17,700 bases of DNA from Xylaria sp. FL1777 (GCA_022578965.1 MU400965.1:1-17700); one strand, 5' to 3'. Counted from the first letter of the stretch, positions 1 through 10,700 are shown. Notes: generated by a model not told the origin, from the letters alone. Translations and numbers: made by a program.

Positions 1-100
1 AAAAATCAAAAAAAATAAAATTTTTTAAAATTTTTTTTTAAAATTTTTTTTTTTATTTTTTTATTTTTTTTTTTTTTTTTTTTTTTTTGCTTTTTTATAA
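1..100. repeat. A/T homopolymer-rich tract
   Basis: The first 88 bases are runs of A and T with one C, including alternating A and T blocks and an uninterrupted run of 25 T at 64-88. The first GC dinucleotide after it is at 89-90. A poly-T of this kind on the plus strand could be the poly-A tail of a minus-strand LINE, or simply low-complexity sequence at the edge of a repeat. No LINE reverse transcriptase was found next to it, so I leave it as low complexity. Confidence 0.6.
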
Positions 101-2695
101 TTAAAGATATATAACTGCTGTTTTTTATTACTTTTAATAAATAGCTTATTTTTATTAGCTAAACTTAATATGTTTTACTATATTAAAACTTTAGTTAATT
201 AAACAATTTTAGTATTAAACTTATTAATTTTAATATTAGCAAATTATTGCTTTTTTTTTATTAATAAATTTAGCGTATTAAAAAGATTATATAATATAAT
301 ATAACTATTAGTACGTTTTTTAGTATTGCTATTAATATATATTTTATAAACATATTTAATAATATTTTAGTTAATAAAAAAAAAAGTATACTACTTATTT
401 TAATATATTTAAAAAAATTATTTTATACTATTATAAATTAAAGCAGTATAAAAGCTTATAATAGCTAATTAATTAAATATAATAAAAACATTTTGCGTAA
501 AGTTTTTATTATTTTTTATATTAATTATAAAAGTATTATTAATATGCTTTAAAGCTAAATTAATAGCTTTTTATTTGCTTTTAGCTATAATATACTAAAT
601 AAAGTTTAATTGCAGTATTTTTATTGCAAGTTTTAGTTTTATAACATTAAAATAAAATAACTAAACAAAATATAACATTTTTAGTTTATAATTATTAAAC
701 TTTTTTTTATAAAAAAAAATAAAAAAATAAAAAATAATTTAATATAACACTTTATAGTTATTAAGCTAAACTGCTATAATTATTATAAATAAATATTTTA
801 TAATATTTATATATTAGCAATAGCTTTAAAACTTAATATTAATTAATTTATTTTTGTTTTAAGTATATTTTTTTGTTTAACTTATATATTTTAATTATTA
901 AAACTATAAAGCTGCAATTTTTTATTTAAGTAATATAAGATTTATGCTTTTTAATGCTATTTAAATATAGTTTAGTTAAACTTTATTAAAAAATAATATA
1001 TTAAATTTAACTAAGTTATAAATTAAGAACGCTAAAATATAAGCATAAAATTTATTATGTAGTAATAATAAAGCTTAATAGTATTAAACTTTATTTTTTT
1101 TAATATATTGCTTGCGGCTAAAAAATTATATGTTATGTTTTATAAAAAAATTCTAAAAAGTTTAAAAAATTAGTTAAATAAAATTTAGCGCAATATAAAA
1201 AAAAGCTAATATAAAAAGCATTTATTGTTTATAGTTATATATATTACTTGCTTTTATTTAAGCAGCTATTATAGTTTAAATAAAAAATATAGTTTTTTAA
1301 TTTTTATGTATTATTATAAATTATTTATTATAGTTTTAATAATTTAAAATAATGCAAAATAAAATATTATAAACTTAATATACTTTAGATATTTTTTTTT
1401 TGTTTTTATAAATAATAAAAGTTTATAAAATATAGCTAATGTTATTTTATAGTTATGCAATGTTTAAAAATAAAGCAAACCTTTTAAATGTAATAATTTA
1501 AATAAAGAATAAATAATATAAACTAATAAATAATTAGTTATTTTATTTATATAAGCTAAAGTTAACATTAAGTAAAAAAAAAGCTATTTTTTTTTAAAAA
1601 AAATAGTAGTATGCTATTATAATTATATAAATAAGCTAAGCATATTTAAACTAGTAATTATAAAATAATTAGTTAAATTTTGCATAATATTTTTATAACT
1701 TATGCTAAAATTTTAAACACTATTTTTAAAGTTAAAATTATTATATATAAATATAATACTTAAGTTATAAGTAATATGTTTTAAGTTAAGCTATATATTT
1801 ATTAATTTAAGTATTAAAATATTAATTAATTAATTGTTATATATATAACTTTGTTTAGCTATTTTATTTAGTTGTTTTAAAACAAACTTATAGCTAATAT
1901 ATATTTTAAATTAAGCAAAAGTATTAATTACTTAAGTTTGTGTTTTATTACTATAAAAGTAAATGCTAATAAATTATTATAAAAAATTGCTTATTAAAAG
2001 TGCATATATATTTAATAATAAAGCTATAATTATATATGCTTTAGCAATATAAAAAAACAGCATATTAGTTTTAGTTACGTTATAAGATTTATATTTAGTT
2101 TGCTAATTTATAAAAATACTTAAAAAAAAAGCAGCAAAACGTAAAAATATGTTTTAGATTTAAAACTAAAAAAAACGAAGTAATTTTTCGATTTATTATA
2201 TATTATAAACATTTTTAACTTAGTAAAGCTTTTTATTAAAAGTTTTAAATGCTTTAAGATTAAATTTAGTAAAAGCTAGTTGTTTAAATAAAGTAAAAAG
2301 CTTGTTTTAAAATATAAAAATGTTAGTAATATTATAACTTGCATTATTTTTTTTGAATTTTATTTAAATATTAGCTTTTTAAAAACGCTATTAAACTTTA
2401 GAGTTTTTTAATATGTTAATTATTTTGTGCATTTATAGCTTTAACTAGTTATTAGTTATAGTTTATAATAAAAGCTATTTTTTTAAAAACTAATAAAAAT
2501 TATAGCTTTAATTATAATTATAATATTAGTACTTTTATATGTTTGTTATAACTTATTGTTAGCATACAAAATTAGATTTTTTATTTAAATTATTGCTTTT
2601 ATAATTAGAATTATTTTTAAAGTTAAAAGCAATAAAAGTAGTATTAAAAAAATTAGTTAATTGTTATAATTAAGCTACTTAAGTACTTTAGCACA
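101..2695. other. Unassigned, extremely AT-rich region
   Basis: No gene, RNA or known mobile element could be recognised. CC and GG dinucleotides are almost absent (about two seen, near 1116 and 1480), far fewer than in the neighbouring 2696-4833 segment, so this is the most degraded part of the window. Minus-strand translation with stops read as mutated Gln, Arg or Trp gives long protein-like stretches (for example between 2450 and 1700), but at this base composition such readings arise by chance and none matched a motif I know. The likeliest content is an older, more heavily mutated repeat; this is inference from composition only. Confidence 0.5.
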
Positions 2696-2857
2696 TGTTA
2701 TAGGTTATATATATATATAGGATATCTTTTTTATATCTATTTTATAAGAGTTTCCTTTTTTCTTTAAGCTTTAGTTTTATTAAATACCTACTATAAAACT
2801 AAAGATATATTAACTATTATACTTAACCTTTAATGCTTTATATCTTCTGTAATAATT
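2696..2857 (+). repeat. Possible 5' LTR of the outer element
   Basis: The segment starts with TGTTATAGG, a plausible LTR start, and contains a TATA-like stretch at 2741-2747 followed by pyrimidine-rich sequence. A possible end is around TGTAATA near 2850-2856. It lies just upstream of a leader and the gag start at 2980, where an LTR is expected. No second copy was found after the outer pol, so LTR identity and the right end are tentative. Confidence 0.3.
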
Positions 2858-4083
2858 TTAAAGCTTTTTAAAATAAAGTTTCTTATAATACTTTATTATA
2901 CTACGAAATAGCTAAACACTAATTAACTATACAAGCTAGTGTTATTTCTAATAGTTCTTTTTTAGAACAGATTTTAATAATGAACTAAAAACGAACTTAG
3001 CATAAATTATTCTTAAAATTAAGCTTAAGCAAACAACAATTACTTAGTGCTTTAAATGCTAATACTTAACTGTTATAAATATAGATTGCATAGCTTTTAG
3101 CTAAAATTAAAGAGCTAAAGCAGCAAGTTGTGCAGCAAAAAAATAAAAGCAAACAAGTTGCCTTAAAATCAAAAACAGCTTATATTACTTTTACTTTATA
3201 ATTAAGTAAACAAAAAAACTAAAAAACAATATTTCTAAAAAAACAAAGAAACCCTTTAAACCTTAAAAAACAATTTTGCAACTTAGGTTAAAAACAAAAA
3301 CATAAAGATCCTAGTAATAATAACAACCCTTTATTCTCTAGCTTTAATAAAAAGCATAATTAAAGAAAACTTAAATATTAATTATATTAAAATCGCTTAT
3401 ATTACTATTAGCGCTATTTATTTAAAAATGCTAATTTTAGCTAACTATTAAAGTTTAACTATAATTTTTTTAGCATAGAATTTACTTATTAACGTTAATT
3501 AAAGTAAGTAAAAAAACTTTAAACTATTTTTAAAAAAGCTAATTAAAAATTCTGTTGCAATAAAAACAAAATCTTATATACGTATAGCAATATAAACCAG
3601 AACTATAAAAATGCTTATTAATTAGCATTATAAAAGTTATTAACCTTAAAAAAAAAACAATTTAGAATTAACTAAAAAGTATTTTTAAACTAAACTAAGA
3701 CTTTGCTTAAGCAGTTTGCTTTTTTATAAGCTAACATAAGCGTACAATTAAAACAAGCAAGTTAATAAGCTAATTAAAACTTAAAACTATTCGATTAATA
3801 CTTTGCTAGTATTAAACTTTAGGATGTTTGCTAAAACAAAAGCAAAAAAGCCTTATTATATTACCGGAAACTAAGTATACTACTTTAGCAAAAGCTAATA
3901 AACTATTATAATTTACTGCTAACTATACAAGTTAATATAATTAATGCTACATAATAACGCTAAAAACTAATAACTAAAAAATAACGCTTAAACTGCAGTA
4001 AAAAAAAACTAAAGTTAAACGTTACTTAAATTACTAATAAATTAACTTTAAATATTAAGCAAAACTAAACTAGTAATTAGTAC

Positions 4084-4300
4084 ATTAATACTAGTTATAA
4101 AAACAACAATACTAGTTTTAATAGTTAAAACTATTTTTATAGAAGTAATAATTATAATAATAGCTATAACAATAATAACTAAAGATTTTATAAAAGCAAT
4201 AATAGCTATAAAAGCTAAAACTAATATTATAAAAGCAATAATAATAAAAGTTATAGCTAGTACTAAAACTAAAAATACATAAATAACTAAAATAATAATA
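4084..4300 (+). other. Asn/Ser/Tyr low-complexity segment of Gag
   Basis: Repeated AAT, AAC, AGC, AGT and TAT codons in the gag frame give a simple-sequence region immediately before the CCHC knuckle. On the minus strand the same bases read as Ile/Val/Leu/Ala-rich. Many AAT and AGC codons may be mutated GAT and GGC, so the original was possibly richer in Asp, Gly and Arg. The position suits an RNA-binding nucleocapsid region. Confidence 0.55.
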
Positions 4301-4407
4301 ATAATACTTATATTTTAAAAAACTGTTATATTTTTAAAACTTCTTTAAATTAACTTTAAAACAACAATAAAAGTAGTTTAAATTTAAACCTTTATAAAAA
4401 CTTTACT

Positions 4408-4449
4408 TGCTATAGCTATAAATAATTTAGCTACATTGCTTTTAATTGC
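4408..4449 (+). other. CCHC zinc knuckle of outer Gag (degraded)
   Basis: The frame shows the spacing C-x2-C-x4-H-x4-C. The first and last positions are still Cys (TGC at 4408-4410 and 4447-4449). The second Cys reads Tyr (TAT) and the His reads Tyr (TAC), both explained by one transition (TGT to TAT, CAC to TAC). This is the nucleic-acid-binding knuckle of retroelement nucleocapsid proteins and fixes strand and phase of gag. Confidence 0.8.
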
Positions 4450-4828
4450 CTTTAGCTTAAAAGTAATAACAACAATAGTAATAATAAAAACAATAGATTT
4501 AATAGCTATACTAGCTATAATAATAACACTACTTAAAAACAAACTATTTAAAAAATCTAAATAAATAAAAACTAAAACATAAATAAAAAAAACTAAAAAC
4601 AGCAATTAAAGTTTTATATACCTTTTTTATAAAAGCTACAGTATTATAACTTAAAAAACAAGTAGTAAGCTTAGTACTAACTATACTAGCTATAAGTTTT
4701 AAGCTAAAGTTATTACTTTATATATTTATTTTATGCTGTTTTTATACCTTTTGCATTATTTATTTTATTAGCTTTATAAAACCATTTGTTAAAACTTATA
4801 TTAATCTTAATTTATGCGTTAAATATAA

Positions 4829-4833
4829 CTATA
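4829..4833. repeat. Target-site duplication, left copy
   Basis: CTATA directly before the inner element's left LTR. The identical pentamer follows the right LTR at 12539-12543. Five bases is the usual duplication made by Ty3/Gypsy integrases. Confidence 0.85.
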
Positions 4834-4841
4834 TATAATGG

Positions 4842-4867
4842 ACCTGTTATACATTAATATAACGGGT
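4842..4867. repeat. 10-bp inverted repeat at the LTR edge
   Basis: ACCTGTTATA at 4842-4851 and TATAACGGGT at 4858-4867 are inverted complements with one mismatch, around a 6-base spacer. The right LTR has the equivalent pair at 12052-12077, where the second arm reads TATAACAGGT, so the unmutated arms were probably perfectly complementary. In element orientation this lies at the U5 end. Its function is unknown. Confidence 0.7.
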
Positions 4868-5117
4868 TCGCTTTTAGGGTTTTGATTTGCAGGTAATAAT
4901 AGGATCTTTAATAGTAGTCCATTAAAGAGGTTTTCGGGGTACTTCTACTACTGTGCATTAATAAAGGTTTTAAGGAATTAAAAGTAATAAATGTATTAGT
5001 GCTTAGCAGTTATAAAGAAATTAATAGTTAAAAAACTAGAACTAAGTAAATAACTAAATATAAAAAGTATATATTTATATAAATAAAGAAAAAGTAAAAA
5101 AAGTAGTAATTTTTTTT

Positions 5118-5220
5118 AAATTACTACAAGTTTAGTAAACATTAAATTATTGTAAGCTTAATAAGCTTTAAATTACTATAAGCTTAGTAAGCTTTAAATT
5201 ACTATAAGCTTAGTAAGCTA
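5118..5220. repeat. Four 26-bp tandem units in the left LTR
   Basis: Units begin at 5118, 5144, 5170 and 5196, each of the form AAATTACTRTAAGCTTARTA followed by AGCTTT or a close variant. The first unit is the most divergent. Each contains AAGCTT, so the array can form local hairpins. The same array is in the right LTR at equal offset, so it predates insertion. Such arrays in LTRs may be promoter or enhancer repeats, which is inference. Confidence 0.85.
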
Positions 5221-5328
5221 AGTAAGTTATTATATAACTTTAGCTTTAGCTAGCAAAAAAAAAAGTATAAAGTATATATAAAAACATCGAGCTGCTTTAA
5301 AAGCTACCTTTGTGCTAATTTTATAACA

Positions 5329-5343
5329 TTATTTCTTTTTTTC
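5329..5343 (-). promoter_or_regulatory. Polypurine tract of the inner element
   Basis: On the minus strand this reads GAAAAAAAGAAATAA and abuts the TGTTATAA start of the 3' LTR. A purine run in this position primes plus-strand DNA synthesis in LTR retrotransposons. The opposite internal edge (before 12044) has no comparable tract, which supports the minus orientation shown by the protein domains. Confidence 0.75.
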
Positions 5344-5899
5344 TAGAATTGTTGTTTTAATAATTTTCCGTAAGTATTTTTTTTTCTTTTTTTTTTTGTA
5401 TGTTATAATATTAAAGCGCATTAAAAAAACTAACTGCTTATTTAAAACAAAATAAAAACTTATTTTTACTTTTTTTATTAATTTTATTAGCTATAAAGTG
5501 ATGCTTTATTTTTGCTGCTTTAATTAGTTATTAATATATAAAACAATAAATAATATATTTTGTTGTTTTAAATATATATATGCTAGTTGCTTTTGCAACA
5601 GATTAAAAGTTTTAGTTAATTTAATTAATAATATAGCTTTTAAATACTGTTGTTTTAAAAAAAAAGAAAAGCAAGCAAAATAATAGCTACTTTTAGTTTA
5701 AAAGGAATTAAAACGAGCTTAAGATAGCTTTAATTTTGTTTTAAGCAAGTTAGCTTAGCTTTACATACAAAAACGTTTTTTAAAAGCAAAAAGTATTAAA
5801 ATAGTTTAATAAAAGCTTTAGTTTTTAAATAAACTAAACAAAATAAAGCGCATTAAAAAAAAGCAAAAAGCGCTAGCAAAAAAGCAAAAACAATAAAAA
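5344..5899 (-). other. 3' untranslated segment of the inner element
   Basis: The stretch between the end of the polyprotein relic and the polypurine tract. No domain was recognised. It keeps some GCGC-type words (5416, 5847, 5870). The true stop codon cannot be fixed because mutation has created many stops, so the border with the coding region is approximate. Confidence 0.5.
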
Positions 5900-6014
5900 A
5901 AGCAAGCTAAAGTAACGCAAGCTACTTTATTTAAATTTAATTAGAATTTTTTAAGCGTTTTTTTTAAAGTTAACTTTCTTTTTTTAGTTTTAAGCAGTTA
6001 AAATGTTAGCAGTA

Positions 6015-6165
6015 AAACTAATTTATAACTACTTTAGCAGTTTTTAAATGTTTTTTAAGTTCTTAAGTATTATTAGCATATAAGTATTTTTTTTATTTAA
6101 TAAAATACTTTAAGTTATTGTTGTTTTAATAAAAATTTAGTATACTTTTAACTTTATAAATATTT
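6015..6165 (-). other. Chromodomain of the inner element
   Basis: The frame reads NIYKVKSILNFY, then YFIK-stop-KKY, then NNT-stop-ELKKHL. This is the chromodomain pattern of an IYEVE-like start, a YLIKWKGY-like core and an NTWEPxEHL-like end, with both Trp codons now stops. In chromoviruses this C-terminal domain is thought to direct integration to modified histones. It is in phase with integrase, which confirms it as the end of Pol. Confidence 0.85.
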
Positions 6166-6639
6166 TAATTTGTTTTTATTTTTAGTTATGTTTTAATAAG
6201 TATTTTAATAAGTGCTAGTTTTAATAAAAAAATATAAAAAATAAAGTAAATTTATATATTTTTTAGTAATAATAGTTTATAGTTAATAAGTAAAATAACT
6301 TCTTTAATTTTAAAAAGGCTAAGTTTTTTAAATTTTAATTTATTGCTTAGTTGTTTTGTTTTAATTTAAAAAATATTAGTATTTATATTTTGTTTTTATT
6401 ATAGCAAATAAACCTTGTTTTTCTTTTTAAAGGTTAGTTCTTTAGTTTGTTTTTTGTTATAATATATTAACATTTATTATTATAAAAACTAAAAGCATAA
6501 TTATAGTTTAGCTTATAGCGTTTTAATTTTTATTGTAATAGTTTTTGCTTAAAGTACTATAATTAAAATAGCAAATGCTTTTATTAATGTTTTTTTTTGT
6601 TTTTTAATAGTTGCTTGCTGTTTATAAACAGCTTTATAT

Positions 6640-7330
6640 AAAAATATATTTATATTTTTGTTTGTTAATATATTATATAAAATTTATGCTATTAATAATA
6701 GTTTTACTTAATTGTTTTATTAATAGTTAATATAACTTTATAAGTATTGTTTTAGTATTTAGTTTAGTTTTTTTATTTGTTTATTTGTTTATAAGTAATA
6801 AGCAGTTAAAAACTTTAGTTTAATACTAATAAGTTTAAAAAAGCTAATTTTAAACTTAAAAATAAACAATTTATTTTAATTTAAAACAATTTTCTTTAAT
6901 AGCTTATGCTTATTTAAATATTAGCATATAAAAGCGTATATAAGTTGTTTAGCTATTACATTTCCTTTAAACAATAAAAAGTAAGCATATTTAGTAAGTT
7001 TATTAATAATAACCTATATTTTATTATATTGTATTTTTATAACTAGATTAATTAATAAAAGTAATGCTATAATAAAATTTTAAGCAATAGTATATTATGC
7101 TTATTTAAATATTTATATAAATTATAGCAATTTATAAAGCTTATGTTAAGCTGCTTTAGCTTTGTTATAAATATTGCACCTTTTTATAATAGATTTAATT
7201 ATGTTTTATAGTTCTAAAAAATCGTACTTTTTCCGTAATTATTTAACTATTTTTGTTGTTTTTTAGTGTTTATATAATAAATGTTCGTAAAATTTTTTAA
7301 TAAACTTATTTTGTAAGGATTTTAGTAAGT
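6640..7330 (-). other. Integrase domain of the inner element
   Basis: The HHCC zinc finger is visible: His at 7281-7283 and 7266-7268 and Cys at 7176-7178 survive, while the final Cys reads Tyr (7167-7169). The core follows with clear Ty3/Gypsy patterns, for example KLTKYAYFL and TAYYL-stop-TNKQIKK, matching the usual TAYHPQTDGQTER region. The three catalytic positions read Asn (7077-7079), Asn (6879-6881) and Lys (6771-6773) in place of Asp, Asp and Glu. Each change is one G-to-A in the coding strand, so strand transfer activity is abolished. Confidence 0.92.
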
Positions 7331-7559
7331 AAACCTTATGTTTATATATTAGCTTATTATTTTTTAATTTTTTGTGTTTTTGTAGTTATACTAACTTTTT
7401 TAAGTTATAAGCTTATTATAGCTGTATATTTGTAAAGTCTTTAAGTATAACTTTAATTTTTAAGCTTTTATTTCTTTAAAGATATAATATTTAAATGTTT
7501 TTTTTTAGAACTTTAAATTCTTTTTAACTTTGTTAACTAAATATGTTTGCTTAAATGTT

Positions 7560-7900
7560 TTTTTTCTTTTTAATATAACATATTTTAAAGTTAAACTTAA
7601 AAAAAAAAACTATTTAATTTTTATATTGTTTAATAATCTTTTATGTAGTTATAAATTTTGTTAAGTTTTAATAATTTAAATAAATTTTAATTAGCTTTAT
7701 AATTTCTATAAAAAATAGTTCTTATTTTTTAAATGCTATAATAATTGCAAGTAATTCTTTGTTATATATAAGGTATCGTAATGCTGCATTTTGTAGTACT
7801 TTAAAATAATAAGCTATTAAGTGCTATTTTTTGTTATTTTTTAGTTGTTTTAAAACTTTTATAATTATACTATTTAAAGCATCTATTTTTAGCTTTTTCT
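7560..7900 (-). other. RNase H domain of the inner element
   Basis: Near 7890-7870 the frame reads KIDALNSIIIKVL, matching the ETDASDSAI-type start of Ty3/Gypsy RNase H; the Asp codon at 7881-7883 survives. Farther on, HLIAYYFKVLQNAALRY and IYNKELLAIIIAF match the HPIAYYSRKL and YDKELLAIV patterns. The domain lies between RT and integrase in the same phase and would degrade the RNA strand of the replication hybrid. Confidence 0.85.
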
Positions 7901-8179
7901 TTTTTTATAAATCAAGTAGTTTAACTATAAAGTTAAAAATAACTTTTAGTTTTAATTTTTTAAAAGCTTTTTAGGCTTTTTTTAAAATTAAAAAAGACTT
8001 TTTTTTGTATTTTTTTTTTATATATTTTATAAAGTAAAATGCTATTTTTTTAAAGTTTTAAATTAACATTTAGACATAATTTAAAAATCCTAATGTTTGT
8101 TATATGTTTATAATAGTAACTAAGTTAAGTATTTTCTAGTTTTGTACTATATTAATTTTTAACTATTAAATTTATATTT

Positions 8180-8830
8180 GTTTTAAAATAATCGTAAATC
8201 TTAAAAAGTTAATCTTTTATGTATGCTATATATATTTTTTTGTATTAAGTTATAATTCTGCTTGTTTAAATGTTTTTAACACTTAAGTTACATGTTTTTT
8301 ATGTTTTTTTAGTGTTTTAAAATAAATTAAAATATTATTTAAGTAAATAAACATAAATTTGTTTAAAAATTTCCGTAAAATTATTATTATTATATATTAA
8401 AAGCTAGCTAGTACGTTTTGTAGTTCTTGTAGCATAACTATATATTTATATAGTTTATATACTGTTTATATAGCAGTTTTTCATTTTTTTTCTTTAGCTA
8501 TTTTAATAGCATAATATTTATTTAAGATATTAACTACTATAAACTATTTTGTTTAGCTAATATTTTTTTTTATAATTACTAGCAAAATAAAAAAATATTT
8601 ATTTGCAATAATAATTGCATTTAATAGTTAGTAGTTAATTATTACTTGCTATACTAGTTTTCTTTTTTTATTAATTAGTTGTTTTTTATTTTTTATTTTA
8701 GGTATTAGTATTGTAAAATATTTAACGGATAACTAAAACTTTCTTAAGAATTTTTTTGCTAAGTTTTTCTAAATATATTTCTATAAAGCGTTTGTTTTAT
8801 TTAAGCTTATGTAGTATACTTAATAAAGCT
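8180..8830 (-). other. Reverse transcriptase domain of the inner element
   Basis: Successive motifs match the Ty3/Gypsy RT palm: KNLAKKFLRK, FIVVNILNKYYAIKIA, LQELQNVLASF (a mutated PxGLxNAPASF) and FMFIYLNNILIYFKTLKKH. The catalytic YLDD reads YLNN at 8334-8345, and the first palm Asp in VVDIL also reads Asn. All are GAY to AAY changes. The domain is in phase with the upstream CCHC knuckle and downstream integrase. Confidence 0.94.
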
Positions 8831-9944
8831 TTAGTTAACATTTTTTCTTAATAAAAATGTAGTAGTTTTATAAGTTATGTTTAAAAAGTTCTTTTTTTTT
8901 TTTTTTTTTAAATAGTTTGTAAAATTTATAATATACTTTTAGTATTTTGTTCAGGATTTTTTTTGCAATTTTTCTGATTTTTTTGCTTTGTTTTTTATTT
9001 TTTTAATTAATAGTTTTTGCTTTTTATTGGATCAAAAAGTTGCTAGTCTTTAGCTATAATATTTCTAAAATAATGTTATAATTAAATATATTAGCAATAT
9101 TTAATACAATTTGTTTTTTATGTTTTTATATAAATATATTAAGAAGTTTGGTTTTTTTAAGTATGTAACTATTATTATAGCTAGAAATGCTTTTATTAAA
9201 TTTTTTAATTTTTTAGGATTTTTGCTTGTATTTTTAAGGAATTTTATTTTGTTTTGCTACTTTAAGTAAAATTATGTTAGCTTATGCTTTTAAGTTAATT
9301 AAAGTATTATACTTTTTTTTTTAATATATAAGTTTAACTTTAAATTAGTTTTGCTAGTTATTATATTAAATTTTATGTAAAGCCTTAGTTTTTTTAGTTA
9401 TTTACTGCTTTTTTAGTAAGTGCTTATTTTGTTTTTTGACTTTTTTTTGTTAAATATTTAAATGCTTATTTTACTTTACACTTTAAATGTTATTACGCTT
9501 TGTTCTGTTTTTGCTTTTAGTTAAGCTTTAAATCATAGTTTTTAAGCTTTTTTGCTTTTAATAATTATTTTTTAGTACAATTATACTTTAATTAGCTAGT
9601 AATATTTATAGCAGTTATTTTTACATTTTTTTAAAATAGTATTATAAGTATAATTAAAATTTTTTTTAAATGTTATAAATCTTTATAGATTTTTATAGTA
9701 AACTATAGTTATAACTAATTACTTTAATTTATAAAAGTTCTATATTTTTGTTTTTATAATTTGTTTAAAAAACTAATTATTTTTTAGTTTATTAAATAAA
9801 TATTAGTAGCAATAATATATTATATAATAATTTTATAATACTTTATTATATTTTAGATTTTTTAAGCATAAAATATTATTATTGTTTTTTATTATAGTTT
9901 TATTATAGTAATAACTTTTAGTAATTAATTAAATTGCTAATTTT

Positions 9945-9990
9945 AGTTTTTAAAACGTATTAGTTTTTGCGTTAACTATTAGTGCTTTTT
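9945..9990 (-). other. Possible protease active site
   Basis: The frame near here reads ALIVNAKTNTF. Reversing G-to-A at two codons gives VDAGTNTF, close to the retropepsin active-site pattern but lacking the usual D-S/T-G-A order by one residue. The position between the knuckle and RT is right for a protease. Without an alignment this is tentative. Confidence 0.35.
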
Positions 9991-10658
9991 TGTTTTGTTA
10001 TATTTAAAGCAATTTAAGCTATAAAAATATTTCGTTTATTTTTATTAGTTCTTTTTTTATAGTATTTTTTACAGTTTTTAATTTTATTTGTTTTTGCTTT
10101 AAAGTTTTATAAGTTTTGTTTTTTTAGGTTTACTTAACAACTAAATGTTTTAGTAGTTTATAATCGGTTTAATAACTATACTATTTATAGTTATAGTTTT
10201 GTTTTTTTAAACATAACTTTTTTTTAAGCTATATTTTAAGCTTTAATAGTTTAAAGTTTTTATAGTTTTATAAGTTTGCTAACTATATTAACTTATTACT
10301 TTTTATTGTTTGCTACTTTTAATTAAACTATTTTTTTAAGTTATATACTAAATAACTTTAATTATTTATATAGCAAATATATCTTTTTATAATTTGTTTT
10401 AATAATTATAAAACTTTTAAATAGTATTTATATGCTTGTTTATTTTAACTTATATAAATAAAGCATTTAAATTTATTTAGTATAGCACTTTTATTTTAAC
10501 TTAAAATAATAACTTTATACTTTTGCTTTAAAAACGTATTTTTTAAATTGCTTTATTGTTTTTTATTGTTTTAAACTTTTATAACTTGTACTTTTTTTTT
10601 AAGTTAAAAAATTTTTTTTTTTTTATAGCTTTTTTTTCTGTTTTTTTTTTTTAAATTA

Positions 10659-10700
10659 GCATTATTTTTAAAAGTGTTTTTTTTTTTTATAGTTATAACA
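10659..10700 (-). other. CCHC zinc knuckle of inner Gag (degraded)
   Basis: From 10700 downward the frame reads C-Y-N-Y-K-K-K-K-H-F-stop-K-stop-C, the exact C-x2-C-x4-H-x4-C spacing. Three of the four ligands survive; the second Cys is Tyr (TAT) and the expected Gly before His is Lys. It marks the nucleocapsid end of Gag, and its phase matches RT and integrase. Confidence 0.88.

Larger units (their letters stand above)
2696..4833 (+). mobile_element. Outer Ty3/Gypsy chromovirus, 5' part
   Basis: This is the 5' segment of a plus-strand LTR retrotransposon: a possible LTR, a leader and a gag relic with a CCHC knuckle. Its continuation lies at 12544, because the inner element inserted here and duplicated CTATA (4829-4833 and 12539-12543); removing the insertion joins gag to pol on the same strand. 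The left boundary is placed at a TGTTA sequence at 2696, where composition changes abruptly from almost no CC/GG to about two dozen in 2.1 kb. That boundary is inferred, because no matching 3' LTR was found. Confidence 0.75.
2980..4833 (+). pseudogene. gag: Gag relic of the outer Ty3/Gypsy element
   Basis: This frame encoded the Gag structural protein that packages element RNA in virus-like particles. The ATG at 2980 is in phase with the CCHC knuckle at 4408 and lies about 280 bases after the putative LTR start, so it is the best start. Early residues read as a Lys/Gln/Glu-rich stretch (about 3097-3160) that may form a coiled coil. From about 4080 to 4300 the frame is dominated by Asn, Ser, Tyr and Lys codons, which before G-to-A change may have been Asp, Gly and Arg, as in basic RNA-binding tails. 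The knuckle follows, and the frame continues to the insertion point. Stops are numerous and mostly TAA or TAG, as expected from mutated Gln, Arg and Trp codons. The pol frame of the same element is in a different phase. I did not recognise a capsid motif with certainty. Confidence 0.7.
4834..5328 (-). repeat. Left LTR (3' LTR of the inner element)
   Basis: 495 bp, aligned without gaps to 12044-12538. On the minus strand it begins TGTTATAA and ends CCATTATA, where the last TA is probably a mutated CA. It contains four 26-bp tandem units at 5118-5220 and a 10-bp inverted repeat near its end. It differs from the other LTR at about 63 positions, all transitions. Some GC-rich words (a GGG and a GGGG) survive here that are mutated in the right copy. 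Confidence 0.93.

Noticed and set aside
1860..2697. Host protein-coding gene on the minus strand
   Set aside because: Continuous translation depends on reading every stop as a mutated codon. Stop density is what random sequence of this composition gives, and no motif was recognised.
2851..2880. Shared primer-binding site between the outer leader and the inner leader (both have TTTAA near AGCTTTTTAA)
   Set aside because: The similarity is short and made of words that are common in this DNA, and no tRNA 3' end could be matched.
4100..4300. CRISPR-like or satellite array in the AAT/AGC-rich stretch
   Set aside because: There are no regular repeats and spacers; the periodicity is codon-level simple sequence in the gag frame.
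4384..4605. 73-codon minus-strand open reading frame, hydrophobic and Ile/Val/Phe-rich
   Set aside because: It is the antisense of the outer Gag frame across its CCHC knuckle and Asn-rich tail. The open frame results from AAT/AAC/AGC repeats read backwards; there is no independent evidence for a gene.
4845..5328. LTR start at the TGTTATAC at 4845, giving a TG...CA LTR of 484 bp
   Set aside because: Similarity between the two copies extends 11 bases farther left to 4834 and 12044, and only the longer LTR is flanked by identical CTATA pentamers. The expected TG has become TA.
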